Below, piece by piece: positions 53,181 through 64,000 of a stretch of DNA of 64,000 bases (position 1 is its first letter; each line of letters opens with the position of its first letter). Origin of the DNA: Hermatobates lingyangjiaoensis (taxonomy: Eukaryota; Arthropoda; Insecta; Hemiptera; Hermatobatidae). Position numbers and translations under genes: made by a program. The notes beneath the pieces are model-generated. The model ran no database searches and had not been told where the DNA came from. It worked only from the letters and a program-made list of their open reading frames with translations. The stretch is from NCBI GenBank assembly GCA_026182355.1, contig JAPFBL010000008.1:62001-126000 (forward strand), read 5' to 3'.

Positions 53181-56130
53181 CTGTAACAAACAGTTGTAAA
53201 TATACTTACTACCCAATCAGTTCCAACGTAATATCTATGGATAATTAAATTTTAACTGAACATCTATGGTTGGCTCATACTACTAAAGTCAGAGTTGAGT
53301 ATAGAAGTGTGTCAAGAGAAGGTCTATGATTGGCTCATACTGCTAAAGTCAGAGTTGAGTATAGAAGTGTGTCAAGAGAAGGTCTATGATTGGCTCATAC
53401 TGCTAAAGACAGAGTTGAGTATAGAAGTGTGTCAAAAGAAGGTCTATGATTGGCTCATACTGCTAAAGTCAGAGTTGAGTATAGAAGTGTGTCAAGAGAA
53501 GGTCTATGATTGGCTCATACTGCTAAAGACAGAGTTGAGTATAGAAGTGTGTCAAGAGAAGGTCTATGATTGGCTCATACTGCTAAAGTCAGAGTTGAGT
53601 ATAGAAGTGTGTCAAGAGAAGGTCTATGATTGGCTCATACTGCTAAAGACAGAGTTGAGTATAGAAGTGTGTCAAGAGAATGTCTATGATTGGCTCATAC
53701 TGCTAAAGTCAGAGTTGAGTATAGAAGTGTGTCAAGAGAAGGTCTATGATTGGCTCATACTGCTAAAGTCAGAGTTGAGTATAGAAGTGTGTCAAGAGAA
53801 GGTCTATGATTGGCTCATACTGCTAAAGACAGAGTTGAGTATAGAAGTGTGTCAAGAGAAGGTCTATGATTGGCTCATACTGCTTAAGTCAGAGTTGAGT
53901 ATAGAAGTGTGTCAAGAGAAGGTCTATGATTGGCTCATACTACTAAAGACAGAGTTGAGTATAGAAGTGTGTCAAGAGAAGGTCTATGATTGGCTCATAC
54001 TGCTAAAGTCAGAGTTGAGTATAGAAGTGTGTCAAGAGAAGGTCTATGATTGGCTCATACTGCTAAAGACAGAGTTGAGTATAGAAGTGTGTCAAGAGAA
54101 GGTCTATGATTGGCTCATACTGCTAAAGTCAGAGTTGAGTATAGAAGTGTGTCAAGAGAAGGTCTATGATTGGCTCATACTGCTAAAGACAGAGTTGAGT
54201 ATAGAAGTGTGTCAAGAGAAGTTCTATAATTGGCTCATACTGCTTAAGTCATAGTTGAGTATAGAAGTGTGTCAAGAGAAGGTCTATGATTGGCTCATAC
54301 TACTAAAGACAGAGTTGAGTATAGAAGTGTGTCAAGAGAAGGTCTATGATTGGCTCATACTGCTAAAGTCAGAGTTGAGTATAGAAGTGTGTCAAGAGAA
54401 GATCTATGATTGGCTCATGCCGCTAAAGACAGAGTTGAGTATAGAAGTGTGTCAAGAAAGGTCTATGATTGGCTCATACTGCTAAAGACAGAGTTGAGTA
54501 TAGAAGTGTGTCAAGAGAAGGTCTATGATTGGCTCATACTGCTAAAGACAGAGTTGAGTATAGAAGTGTGTCAAGAGAAGGTCTATGATTGGCTCATGCC
54601 GCTAAAGACAGAGTTGATTATAGAAGTGTGTCAAGAGAAGGTCTATGATTGGCTCATACTGCTAAAGACAGAGTTGAGTATAGAAGTGTGTCAAGAGAAG
54701 GTCTATGATTGGCTCATACTGCTAAAGTCAGAGTTGAGTATAGAAGTGTGTCAAGAGAAGGTCTATGATTGGCTCATACTGCTAAAGTCAGAGTTGAATA
54801 TAGAAGTGTGTCAAGAGAAGATCTATGATTGGCTCATACTATTAAAAACAGAGTTGAGTATAGAAGTGTGTCAAGAGAAGGTCTATGATTGGCTCATACT
54901 GCTAAAGACAGAGTTGAGTATAGAAGTGTGTCAAGAGAAGATCTATGATTGGCTCATACTGCTAAAGACAGAGTTGAGTATAGAAGTGTGTCAAGAGAAG
55001 ATCTATGATTGGCTCATACTGCTAAAGACAGAGTTGAGTATAGAAGTGTGTCAAGAGAAGGTCTATGATTGGCTCATACTGCTAAAGTCAGAGTTGAGTA
55101 TAGAAGTGTCAAGAGAAGGTCTATGATTGGCTCATACTGGTAAAGTCAGAGTTGAGTATAGAAGTGTGTCAAGTGAAGGTCTATGATTGGCTCATACTGC
55201 TAAAGTCAGAGTTGAGTATAGAAGTGTGTCAAGAGAAGATCTATGATTGGCTCATACTATTAAAAACAGAGTTGAGTATAGAAGTGTGTCAAGAGAAGGT
55301 CTATGATTGGCTCATACTGCTAAAGACAGAGTTGAGTATAGAAGTGTGTCAAGAGAAGATCTATGATTGGCTCATACTGCTAAAGACAGAGTTGAGTATA
55401 GAAGTGTGTCAAGAGAAGATCTATGATTGGCTCATACTGCTAAAGACAGAGTAGAGTATAGAAGTGTGTCAAGTGAAGGTCTATGATTGGCTCATACTGC
55501 TAAAGTCAGAGTTGAGTATAGAAGTGCCAAGAGAAGGTCTATGATTGGCTCATACTGGTAAAGTCAGAGTTGAGTATAGAAGTGTGTCAAGAGAAGGTCT
55601 ATGATTGGCTCATACTATTAAAAACAGAGTTGAGTATAGAAGTGTGTCAAGAGAAGGTCTATGATTGGCTTATACCGCTAAAGTCAGAGTTGAGTATAGA
55701 AGTGTATCAAGAGAAGGTCTATGATTGGCTCATACTACTAAAGACAGAGTTGAGTATAGAAGTGTGTCAAGAGAAGATCTATGATTGGCTCATACTGCTA
55801 AAGTCAGAGTTGAGTATAGAAGTGTATCAAGAGAAGGTCTATGATTGGCTCATACTGCTAAAGTCAGAGTTGAGTATAGAAGTTTGTCACACCTAATTAT
55901 AACACATGTTATATCTAATACATCAATTTATAGCGACCTGATCGGTAGAATGCTAAAACATTAGGCTCCATGTTCGAATTAAATTTTGTGATAATGATCT
56001 AGTATTTTAAAATGTTATAACATTTTCGCACACAGTGGCTGCAGATGGCATAGTTTGGAGGCAAATAGTACATCAGTCCTGCCTTACATGTGCTATAACA
56101 CTGCAGAGAGAGTGAAATAATACTGATCTT

Positions 56131-56176
<46 letters not shown>

Positions 56177-59100
56177 GATGTGTTTGATTAACATTTTTAA
56201 AACGATAAGAAAATATATATTATTACATAACATATTTAGTTATTTAGAATTTATGTTATGAATATGTACATTTTCATTTTCGTTTTTTTATTTAAATAGA
56301 AGACAAAATTGGGAATCTGACTTTAGAATACATTAAGCAGGGCACAGGCTCTTAGCACGTACACTGGTGGAGTCATTGGAATAGCTTCAGATATTGTCCA
56401 CCTTCCTCAAGAACTGTTAATAGGCAGCGTTCTTCTTGATGAAAAGCAGCGTCCGAAACCGCTTCAACAACTTAAAACTCCACCATATGAAGAGTCATTA
56501 TGCAATGCAAATATCTCTAACTGAACCAGGAGTAGATTTAGATAAATCTAGAAGACTTAAATGTCATGCAATGAATTTTAAATTTTAAAAACTACTTGGT
56601 ACATATTTATAAGGAAATAAACAAACTTTTCTGGCAAGGGCCTTGAAATCAGCCGTGGAGGTGATACGGCCGACTTTGCAGTCGTGCTTGCGGTACTGGT
56701 TAAGGCAGTGGACGACGACGTCGGCCATCTTGATCCTGAAGAGGTCCTTGATGCGGCGCTTGGGGCCGCCCGAGGACGTGTCCGCTTCGCACTTGGCCGC
56801 CTTGGCAGCAATTTTACTGGCCGCCTTAGCCTTTGCAGCAGCCAAAGCCTTCTTCTTTTGACGTAGTTTCTCCCTTTTCACTTTTTCTTTGTTATCTCTT
56901 ATTTTTGACTTGGATATGCCTTTTATCATGGCTGCCTCTACTCTCGGCTGGAAAAATTTCACACAAGTCAGAATGCTAACATAGCTGGTTTGATTGATCA
57001 ATATATAGCACCTTTTCCTAAATATATTTAACTTGTCAATTTTACAGAAATAAAATAAAATTTGCCCGAAGTTATTTAAATCGAAATTTTATAAACCAAC
57101 TATAGTTAAAGGAAAAATAAAACCAATGTTATAGGAATAGTAATGCTATTTAATGACTTATGAGAAAATACCAGTAATTAATATCGGGATACATGACAGT
57201 TTTATACCTCCATAATCCTAAAAAAATGAAACTAACGTATTTATCTAAAAACTTATGAACTTAACCCATGTCAGCCAGTGAATTCCTGAAGGTTCAACAA
57301 TCATTTATTTTTTTTTTTAAATTATGGAAGGAATATATTTATTGGCTCTTAAAGAGTTTGTAAATATACTAAATATATTTAGTAGAACTGACCAAAAACT
57401 AAACATACATGAAGAGACAGGTAATGGAGTACGGTACCCATAGCAGGAATGAAACAGTGGTCTAAGACTTTATCTTCAGCTGTAATACGACCTCGTCCTA
57501 GTAAAAAGACGTACCTAGAGAGTGTTCTCTGTCTATTGGGAAACAATAGGAGGCGAAGCGCACGCTAACGCTGTAGAGAGTTTCACTTATCTCATTCCAA
57601 TTTCAGAGTTGTTTACATGTACAATGACCTAAGTTCATACCTTGAATTTAGCATAAATATCTATGATTGATTGGCACGAACACAACTCTTGCAATAGCTA
57701 ATAAATACAGGACGACACTTCTGCGAAAGAAGTTCTCATTGACTGGCCAATCTACCAGTTCAGGAGTGACATGGTACGGCCAGTGGGCCACAAGTAGCAC
57801 CACAATGCTCAAAATGACCTGCGACCAATTAAATTTCAATTTAATACCGTAGTAGTATAGGTAGATATTAAAAAAAAGTACGGTAGATTATACAGTAGAA
57901 TTTTTCTTAAAGCTAAACCTAAACGGTTTGCCATTATATGTTTTACGCTATTCTAACTATGAAAATGATTTTCCTACAAGGTGATTATTCCTACGTTCCC
58001 CTAAAGGAAGCCGCACTATCCTGAATTTCATTTAGCTTCCAAGTAACAACTCTGCGTATTACTACTTCTTTGGCAATACTAACCACAAAGTGTAACCTAC
58101 TTGCCCATAAGTTATACCAGATTAAACTAACTATCTTCATTCAAACTATTTTAAGAATTACACAATTAACAAATGTCATGCCTCTCATAATTGCACTGAT
58201 AATCTGTCAAAATGAAACTTTTACTCAAAAATCATTTGTGGATTTGAGAACATACATTTTTTTTATCAAGAAGCATGTTAAATCTCAATTTAGAAGTTAC
58301 ATAAACTGGTATAAATCTTGAATCATTTGTTAAAATGCCATTGTCCCAAGCAGAACCCGATCATATAACCTTAGGGACTCACAAACTAATGCACCCCTCT
58401 CATTAAAGTAGGTACTATCGACGATTAATTAATTTGCTTTTAAAAAAAAGTAAGGGATCCTATTTCTGTAAAGTGTTTATTATTTCATTGTTCTTTTGTT
58501 TCACTGTAAATATTCTGAACTACTAAAAAGTATGAAGGCATACACAAAAAAATGAAATTTTGTAACAATGAACTATGACATAAGTGGTTTAAAATAAATA
58601 ATGTTAGTTTATAAATAAACCTAATTAAGTTTATCATTACCAATAAATTTTATAAAGAAATATTAAGTTTTCCCTAAAGTTATTATTGAAACATATATAT
58701 ACTACGACATTCACTTCATAACTTACGGTAGAAAGATGTTTGTACTGAACACTTTCCAATATTGGAATTATTTCGAGATCATGAAGATGAGCTTACTGAC
58801 GGTATATTTAAATTTCAGACAATGACATGGAGGTGAGGAGAGGGTTTTTATGGTGTTGAGATCGAAATTATATAAGACATGCAATAGGCATCGATTGGAC
58901 ATTTATCAGTTATTTCAGTGATGAAATCATTACAAGGGATTACAAATCATGCATTTGAACTGGAGTCATTTATTCTATTTAACACATAACAATATAATTA
59001 ATAAAAGATATCTGTCAAACTGATCGTTAAATACTATCATCAAACATACCATAAAATGACCCACGGATAAATTATAAAAATTCTAATACATATTTATATA

Positions 59101-62100
59101 TACCGCAAACAAATTAATATTTTTTTTAATCTAACTTCCTCAGTATTGTATATAACAAAATATTCTTTTGTCATATTCAATGAGAAAGGTGCGGCTCAGG
59201 TTATGATTGGACACCGTGGGCTTCCCACATTTGCGAGAGGTGGCTTCGCCTATCCAAGTACCAACCACGCCCAATGTTCCTTAACTTCGTTGATCAAAGT
59301 TAATACCGGCAAGGCGTATCGAGACATGGCTATGACCGTTAGAATTTGAAAATAACTTATAAAGACATTTCAATGATTCTTTTGGCTTAAAAAAAAAAAG
59401 CAATAAAAAAAACAACTTTAAATTTGACTTACAATTATATTTACTTTGACTAGATTCTCTTTATTCTTCTTGACAACTTGCGTCTCCCCTAGATTAAACT
59501 TTTTCTTTCGTTTCTTAACCAAGTCTCCAACCATCAAATAATCATCCTCATCGAACACCTGCACTTGCTGTAAAAACAAACAATAAAACACATATTATAA
59601 TTATGTAATTCCCAATATCATGACAATAACATAATAGAAACATCTACACTATCTTTTTTCATGTTTTTTCGAGGTTTGGTCCAGTTTAAAAGAATGGTAG
59701 GTAGGTAACACTACCTTACCTCAATGTTACTACGTCAACATTTTCAGAGCAAGATCAGTTACAGATTTCATATATGTAAAATAAATTATTATACACACGA
59801 AATATGTGAAATATTATATAATAATAATGTTATTTTCAAGTTTTTTTTTTAATCATGTGTTTTTCATACATGGATGCGAAAATTCGACCATTAAATAAAG
59901 CAATAACCAAAAAATGAAGGACTACATGAAGATGATATATGAAATGAAGAACACTCTTCCTAAAAGAAGCGATATAAGGAAAAGAAGAACTATAAAAGAG
60001 ACCGTTTTCAACTTGTATATATATAAATAATTTAATAGTTAAATAGTTTTTATTTAAAAGTCCGCTGGACCGTTTCATTTAATTAAGTTTGAACGACAAT
60101 GGAAAAAGGAAAACAATGAAGGAAAACACTGCTTTCCTTTTTCCAGTGTGGTTTAAACTTCATCTATATATATAAAGGGCAATAAAGGTTATATTATTAT
60201 ATACGTATTACACTAATATGTTCTGCATTTGAAGTAACGCTGAGAATGTCTACAAATGTAAATGAAATCTTGGAGTAAGGTGTTGATTCATTCTAACAAA
60301 TCTTATATGGAGAACAAAAGAAAAAGAGGAAAAAAAAACAGTATTTTATTAATTACAGAAAAGTAAACAACTACAGTTCTTAATAAAATAAAGCAATAAT
60401 AGTTAATGGCAGTTCTTAAAAGGTAATCAGTCACTCTTAATTTCTGATTGCTTGAGAATAATCTAATAGTCAATATTAAAACAAAATATTATTACAATTA
60501 GCACGGCACAAGTTGTTAATAACCATTAAACAAGAATGTAACATTTTTACTGGTAAGTTTTGTTCATCACTCGACCAGTATTGGATTTTCTTCATGTTTC
60601 ACAGTGAAACTAACATAAGAAGCAATGATACAGAACTATAAACGACAACTCACTGAAAACTGTTAGTTTCACTTAGAGGAAGGGAAGTAATAATTATGTA
60701 ATTCCTAATTCGAATATTCGAATAAATATGTAATGTAATTCGAATGTAAATCCGAAAGGAGTCGATTTCAGGAACGTATTTTATAGAGAAATCCTTCTTT
60801 AAATAATACAAACTGCGGGTGTATTATTAATAGATATTTCTAAATTGATAACAATTTTAAACAAGTTCACCTACAAGAGGGAATCGCTAATTAGGAAACA
60901 ATTACCATTAGAGCAGAAAATAACCAGATAAAATTGCAATGAATCTTTTTTTTGATTAGAAATAAATCAGTTATACTCTAGAAAATAATAAAAGGCTTAT
61001 TTAAAATATAGGAGAGTAAAATCATGTATCCCACATAAGTGGAGGTCTATAAGTCTTTAAATATGAATAAACAAGTCTTTTTCTCCATTTTGATTTCTTA
61101 TGAGAAAAATAACAAGAAAAACAATGTGGGAAGACAGTAGGAACATTTTTTCGGAAATTATTAAAATTTTCAATTTAAAATAATCAGGAATACAAGGTTA
61201 ATGAAGTAAAAAAAAAAAGAATCTTTACTTTATCCAAGGTAAATTAAAATTATTGTATTAAAAAGTAATGAGTTTTCGAAAAATTAAATTACATTTTAAA
61301 AACTAAATGCAGTAAACTCACTCCATTTTACATCAACAGTTTTTCAACTAGCCAAGTCTTTAGCTTTTCAGAAGAAAATAATTAATATAATATTAACATT
61401 ATAAAAGAAAATAATTAACTGATTTTTTACTGCTGATAATCAAATCGAAAAAACATTCAATTACCTTGTTCTCTGTTTCCTCACTGGAAGAATCCTCTTC
61501 CTCATCATCTTCATCTTCTTCATCATCAGTAGATTCAGATTCATCATCAGATGATGATTCATCAACATTATTTCCAGCAGTCTCAGTAACTTGGGGGAAA
61601 TTCCATTGAGATATCCTAGTTTTGGTATGATAATAGTAAATTCTCCCTTCTTTGTCTTTAGCAGCTTTCCATTTTGAAGGGAGTTTTAGAAAAGATGGAA
61701 AGGATGATTTGGCAGGCGGGGGCGGAGCTACAGTATTTGTTGGAATAACACCACCAGGCGGTGTAAAGCGCTGCTGAAATGAAGGGAATGAGACGGGCTG
61801 TTGCTGATAGGCTGGGTCAGAAGGTGTATTGGTGAAGCTTTGATTAGCGGGTACTGGTTGAATCTGAGTAGAATTGTTCTGAGGGAACAATGTGTTCGGT
61901 TGAGGAACGGCCATTCTTATGCCTTGATGTGTGGGAGGTGGAACTGAATAGTTGGGGAGTACAGGATTCTGTAACGGAACTGGACGAAGAACCGAATTCA
62001 CTTGTGTTATTGGAGGAACACTTGGTGGATGCTGATGAGCGAATGGTACCTGACCGTATGCAGGTTGTGGTACTTGAACTGGTGGTGGTTCGGTGTAATG

Positions 62101-62438
62101 ATGAATAGGTGGAGGTTCAGAAAACTGATGAATTGGAGGAGGATTCTGATGAGGCAAATGATGAGGAGAAGGTGGCGGTGGTACACTTGGTACCAAAGAA
62201 GGAGTCTGAAATTGGTTGATTGAAGGACTAGTATATGAAGTCGAAGGTAGGGGCTGCTTGGGAACGTGTCTCACGTGTGAACCTAGTCCTGGGCCGGGTG
62301 CGACAGGTAGAACGGGTGGCGGAGGACGACCACAACTCTGATAGTGACTTTGATGCTGTCCAGGAACTTCCTGGAATGCAGTGTCCGTAAAGCAACCCCT
62401 ACCATCAAGATCCTGGTAGACGTCTTCCTCACCTCCCT
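53028..62438 (-). CDS. SETD2: Histone H3K36 methyltransferase SETD2/Set2, 3' exons (partial)
   Basis: Exons on the - strand: 62438-61465 (starts in phase, 974 bases), 59567-59433 or -59445, 56947-56627, 53180-53028 (stop). The first is proline/glutamine-rich and ends with a WW domain (KWKAAKDKEGRIYYYH, then SQWNFP) and an acidic Ser/Glu/Asp run. The second has a basic KKRKKKF stretch. The third has a charged Lys/Ala helix, then MADVVVHCLNQYRKHDCKVG and DFKALARK. The last has LTHFIMVKELKHC and NVKHKAKDFIRKYMSKFG. WW plus a C-terminal SRI domain (binds the phosphorylated tail of RNA polymerase II) is the Set2/SETD2 arrangement. The catalytic SET domain is upstream, beyond the window; no further exon was recognised at 62500-64000. 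Confidence 0.93.
53262..55888. repeat. 60-bp tandem array, about 44 units, in the last SETD2 intron
   Basis: The unit runs GTTGAGTATAGAAGTGTGTC, AAGAGAAGGTCTATGATTGG, CTCATACTGCTAAAGTCAGA. Most units are exactly 60 bases; single deletions fall near 54458, 55108 and 55525. Units with AAAGTC and AAAGAC alternate over 53290-54240, giving a 120-bp two-unit period that breaks down to the right. With no stop in a unit of 20 codons, long + strand frames appear, but no ATG fits and the strand is antisense to SETD2. Confidence 0.95.
56127..56174. repeat. TA dinucleotide microsatellite
   Basis: An AT repeat of more than 35 bases in the last SETD2 intron. Confidence 0.9.
56363..56500. mobile_element. 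Worn foldback element
   Basis: Left GTGGAGTCATTGGAATAGC and right GCTTCAACAACTTAAAACTC plus CACCA are diverged inverted arms. The right arm holds CTTGATGAAAAGCAGCGTCC then GAAACCGC, the family core. Confidence 0.6.
56627..56947 (-). CDS. SETD2: SETD2 exon with first part of SRI domain
   Basis: 107 codons between TTTTTCCAG and GTTTGT. The N-terminal half is a Lys/Ala/Glu-rich helix (NKEKVKREKLRQKKKALAAA); the rest begins the SRI domain (IKMADVVVHCLNQYRK, KVGRITSTADFKALARK). It is clearly richer in G+C than the surrounding intron. Confidence 0.94.
57390..57852. other. G+C-richer island of unknown origin in a SETD2 intron
   Basis: Not recognised. On the - strand 57839-57648 is a 63-codon frame with a hydrophobic start (VILSIVVLLVAHWP), and 57560-57480 contains stop-broken coding-like sequence. 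The base composition differs from the flanks, suggesting an inserted fragment. Confidence 0.4.
57853..59190. other. SETD2 intron stretch, no feature seen
   Basis: A+T-rich; the 83-codon frame near 58070 has no recognisable motif. Confidence 0.45.
59190..59342 (-). repeat. 5S rRNA-derived repeat, copy 3
   Basis: On the - strand GATCAACGAAGTTAAGGAAC, ATTGGGCGTGGTTGGTACTT and GGATAGGCG follow the inner two thirds of 5S rRNA; CATAGCCATGTC upstream may be the worn start. The following sequence (CCGCACCTTTCTC end) is a non-5S tail, suggesting a 5S-headed SINE. Confidence 0.75.
59433..59567 (-). CDS. SETD2: SETD2 basic exon between WW and SRI
   Basis: Acceptor TTTTTACAG precedes QVQVFDEDDYLMVGDLVKKR and KKKFNLGETQVVKKNKENLV. 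Two in-frame donors exist: GTAAAT after ENLVK (end 59445) and the stronger GTAAGT 12 bases later (end 59433), which would add VNII. The basic run could act as a nuclear localisation signal (inference). Confidence 0.85.
60087..60160. mobile_element. Short foldback element, relative of 48680-48875
   Basis: AAGTTTGAACGACAATGGAA with AAAGGAAAACA at left is mirrored by TTTCCTTTTTCCAGTGTGG and TTTAAACTT at right. Confidence 0.75.
60235..60320 (+). mobile_element. Worn copy of the 24469-24610 element
   Basis: CGCTGAGAATGTCTACAAAT, GAAATCTTGGAGTAAG and ATTCTAACAAATCTTATATG match the right part of that element. A left-part relative (TTTTTCGAGGTTTGGTCCAG) lies near 59665. Confidence 0.55.
60330..61464. 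other. SETD2 intron, no feature seen
   Basis: A+T-rich intron without a recognised repeat. Confidence 0.4.
61465..62438 (-). CDS. SETD2: SETD2 proline-rich exon with WW domain
   Basis: About 324 codons, opened by TTTGATTTCAG and closed by ENK before GTAATT. Pro/Gln/His-rich repeats (PPPSPHHLPHQNPPP, EPPPIHHYTEPPPVQ) run for about 220 residues. The WW domain (61590-61680) has both signature Trp residues and the YYYH core, followed by an acidic tail (SSSDDESESTDDEEDEDD). The WW of SETD2 binds proline-rich sequence, including its own (family knowledge). Confidence 0.93.
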
Positions 62439-62519
62439 CTGAAATCAAACGTTCAACTGAATAAAAACTCTGATAATAAAAAAAATCTTAATTCAATTAA
62501 TATATTAATAAAATGATAA

Positions 62520-63420
62520 AGAAATACTTACAAATCAGATAGACCCATTTATTTATAAATAAAGGCGAAGTCCATCATTATTTCAGACATTTCAACACCA
62601 TATCGATTTAACTTTAAAAGAACTCGATCAATTGAAAAACCGAAAATAATAATCCGAAATTCCTTAACACTACGTGATTCATTATGAATATGAACAAATA
62701 AGTTCACCTAACAACCGTTTTAATCATTTTACCTGACATCGGGAATAAAAGGTAAGAAGGTTATAATCGGAAGGTTATCTATATGCAGGTCAGCCAACAT
62801 GACATTCCTCACTCTTTAGTGCCCCAAACTGAATTAAGTTTTATAACATTATTTTATTTTCAAGTCAGTAAAAAGGATAGCTTCTCAAAAGGAGTAACTA
62901 AAACTGTTAACATATTTAATTTTTAAGATAATTATTCAACAGTTATTATTAATAAAAAAACTATTTTAAAAAAATTCAATCTTAGTATAGTCGAAAGTAA
63001 ATAAACAGCAGAATTAAGCAATACATTATATGCGCACATATTTCCTCATAAATCTTATCTTTTCTGTGGACGTCTACATATAAACGTCTCAACCATTTTA
63101 AATATAACTTTTCAAAATTCAATAAACAGGTCTTTCAAGATAGTTTTTCAAGGCTACTTTTCGCACTAATTACAAACAATTAGGGTTCTGTGGAATAAAA
63201 CTCCGACCACGTAAGTTAATTCGTGTTTATAAATAAAAACACATTAATTTATATTTATAAAATTTAGCTTATATAAATATAAATAAAAAAAGCTTCTTAT
63301 AAAATTAAATTACACTTTTTTTTTAAACAAAACAGTTCTTTATTTTAGGTTTTACTTACCAAACTTTCTACCAACTCCTGGTTATCATCAAGGTTTTTAA
63401 ATTTAAAAAAAAAATTAAAT
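62520..63420. other. Stretch upstream of the WW exon, no exon recognised
   Basis: Presumably SETD2 intron. No conserved coding segment was recognised on the - strand. Confidence 0.4.
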
Positions 63421-63429
63421 TAAAGCATT

Positions 63430-63690
63430 ATTAGAAAAATACATTGTCTTCATAGACAAGGATTTAATTATATAACTAGTTTCGAATGGTGTTCATCATC
63501 AGGTAAAGGCGAAAGTAAGACTTAATTACTTGGACATCGTCCAGGTCTCAGTAAGACGATGTACCTGATGATGGAACGTAAGTGTTCGAAACGCGTTGAA
63601 TAAATAAATCCCTGTGTATGAAGACTTAATGTATTTTTTTCTCTCTAATCATGAGTAAATACCACACAATAACTTCTTGCATAACTCATA
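63430..63690. mobile_element. Foldback element with paired CTGATGA...GAAAC cores
   Basis: CATTGTCTTCATAGACAAGG through CGAATGGTGTTCATCATCAG on the left is mirrored by CTGATGATGGAACGTAAGTG and GTTCGAAACGCGTT through GTATGAAGACTTAATG on the right. The right outer part (AATCATGAGTAAATACCACA) is shared with 27980-28265. Confidence 0.85.
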
Positions 63691-64000
63691 GTTAAAATTA
63701 AAACATAAAAATAAAGGAAACTCAACTAACTTACAAGAACAACGTGATAATTCGTATTACACGCACGAAAACCCTGATGGTTGGTCGAATGCTTGCCAAG
63801 TAGAGTCTAAAATAAAGGGATAATTGTCGAAAAAGTCTTTAAACGATTGCCGATTCAGCTAGAAAGGTAAAGAATAGAATATTGATTAACATTATAAGTA
63901 AATGTACAGCTTCTGTCTATAACTGGAATGCGATTTATTATCAAAACTGGAAAATGTTTTGCTGTTTCCAACTTCTTAATATAACAAATTATTTATTATA

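Noticed and set aside
53295..55896. Long repetitive + strand open frames (319, 238, 100, 108 codons)
   Set aside because: They are a by-product of a 60-bp repeat without stops, use non-ATG starts, and lie antisense in a SETD2 intron.
56578..56866. Other frames over 56578-56866 on both strands
   Set aside because: Shadows of the G+C-rich SRI exon.
59146..59349. 67-codon + strand frame near 59146
   Set aside because: It overlaps the 5S-derived repeat and has no protein support.
61890..62223. + strand open frames opposite the WW exon
   Set aside because: Shadows of the proline-rich SETD2 exon on the other strand.
63340..63400. Possible small SETD2 exon on the - strand (before GTAAGT at about 63355)
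   Set aside because: The donor-like GTAAGT lacks a convincing acceptor and a conserved peptide, and the sequence resembles the nearby foldback core.

Overview
This window is an A+T-rich, intron-bearing, transposon-dense piece of animal genome. The errantivirus-type (insect gypsy) remnants, the BEL/Pao element and the 5S-like sequences point to an insect; the species cannot be named from the sequence. No prokaryotic gene organisation, CRISPR array or operon is visible.

Only two host genes can be supported, and they face each other tail to tail. NOL10 (nucleolar protein 10, the Enp2 family of ribosome small-subunit assembly) lies on the + strand from 13761 to 36395. It has 14 exons that would encode 689 residues, but exon 5 as given lacks one base and is frameshifted. 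The 3' part of SETD2/Set2 (histone H3K36 methyltransferase) lies on the - strand: a proline-rich exon with a WW domain (61465-62438), a short basic exon (about 59433-59567) and two exons carrying the C-terminal RNA polymerase II-binding SRI domain (56627-56947 and 53028-53180). Its SET domain must lie beyond the right edge.

Layout: 1-4180 holds a broken BEL/Pao retrotransposon with three frame breaks, ending in a polypurine tract and putative LTR. 5325-6115 is a minisatellite with a 117-bp higher-order repeat. 6520-7390 is the 3' part of a LINE (RT end plus RNase H, - strand). 8560-12000 holds tRNA-derived SINEs and a Helitron helicase fragment split by a 1.6-kb dispersed repeat (called DR-A here). 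13761-36395 is NOL10; its introns are filled with SINEs, foldback elements, hAT-type elements, DR-A, LINE pieces and 5S rRNA-derived repeats. 36566-37790 is the 5' end of an errantivirus-like element (LTR, primer binding site, broken gag) just past the NOL10 poly(A) signal. 38870-41710 contains decayed satellite-like tandem repeats and a hAT-like element. 43690-45572 is DR-A joined to a second Helitron end. 45590-48640 is the 3' half of another errantivirus-like element (integrase and envelope remnants, LTR start). 53262-55888 is a 60-bp tandem array of about 44 units inside the last SETD2 intron.

No complete new multi-gene system was found. The most unusual material is a set of foldback elements whose arms carry a hammerhead-ribozyme-like core, 5S rRNA-derived dispersed repeats, a circularly permuted copy of DR-A, a transposon end 20 bp upstream of a NOL10 exon, and the NOL10 exon 5 frameshift.
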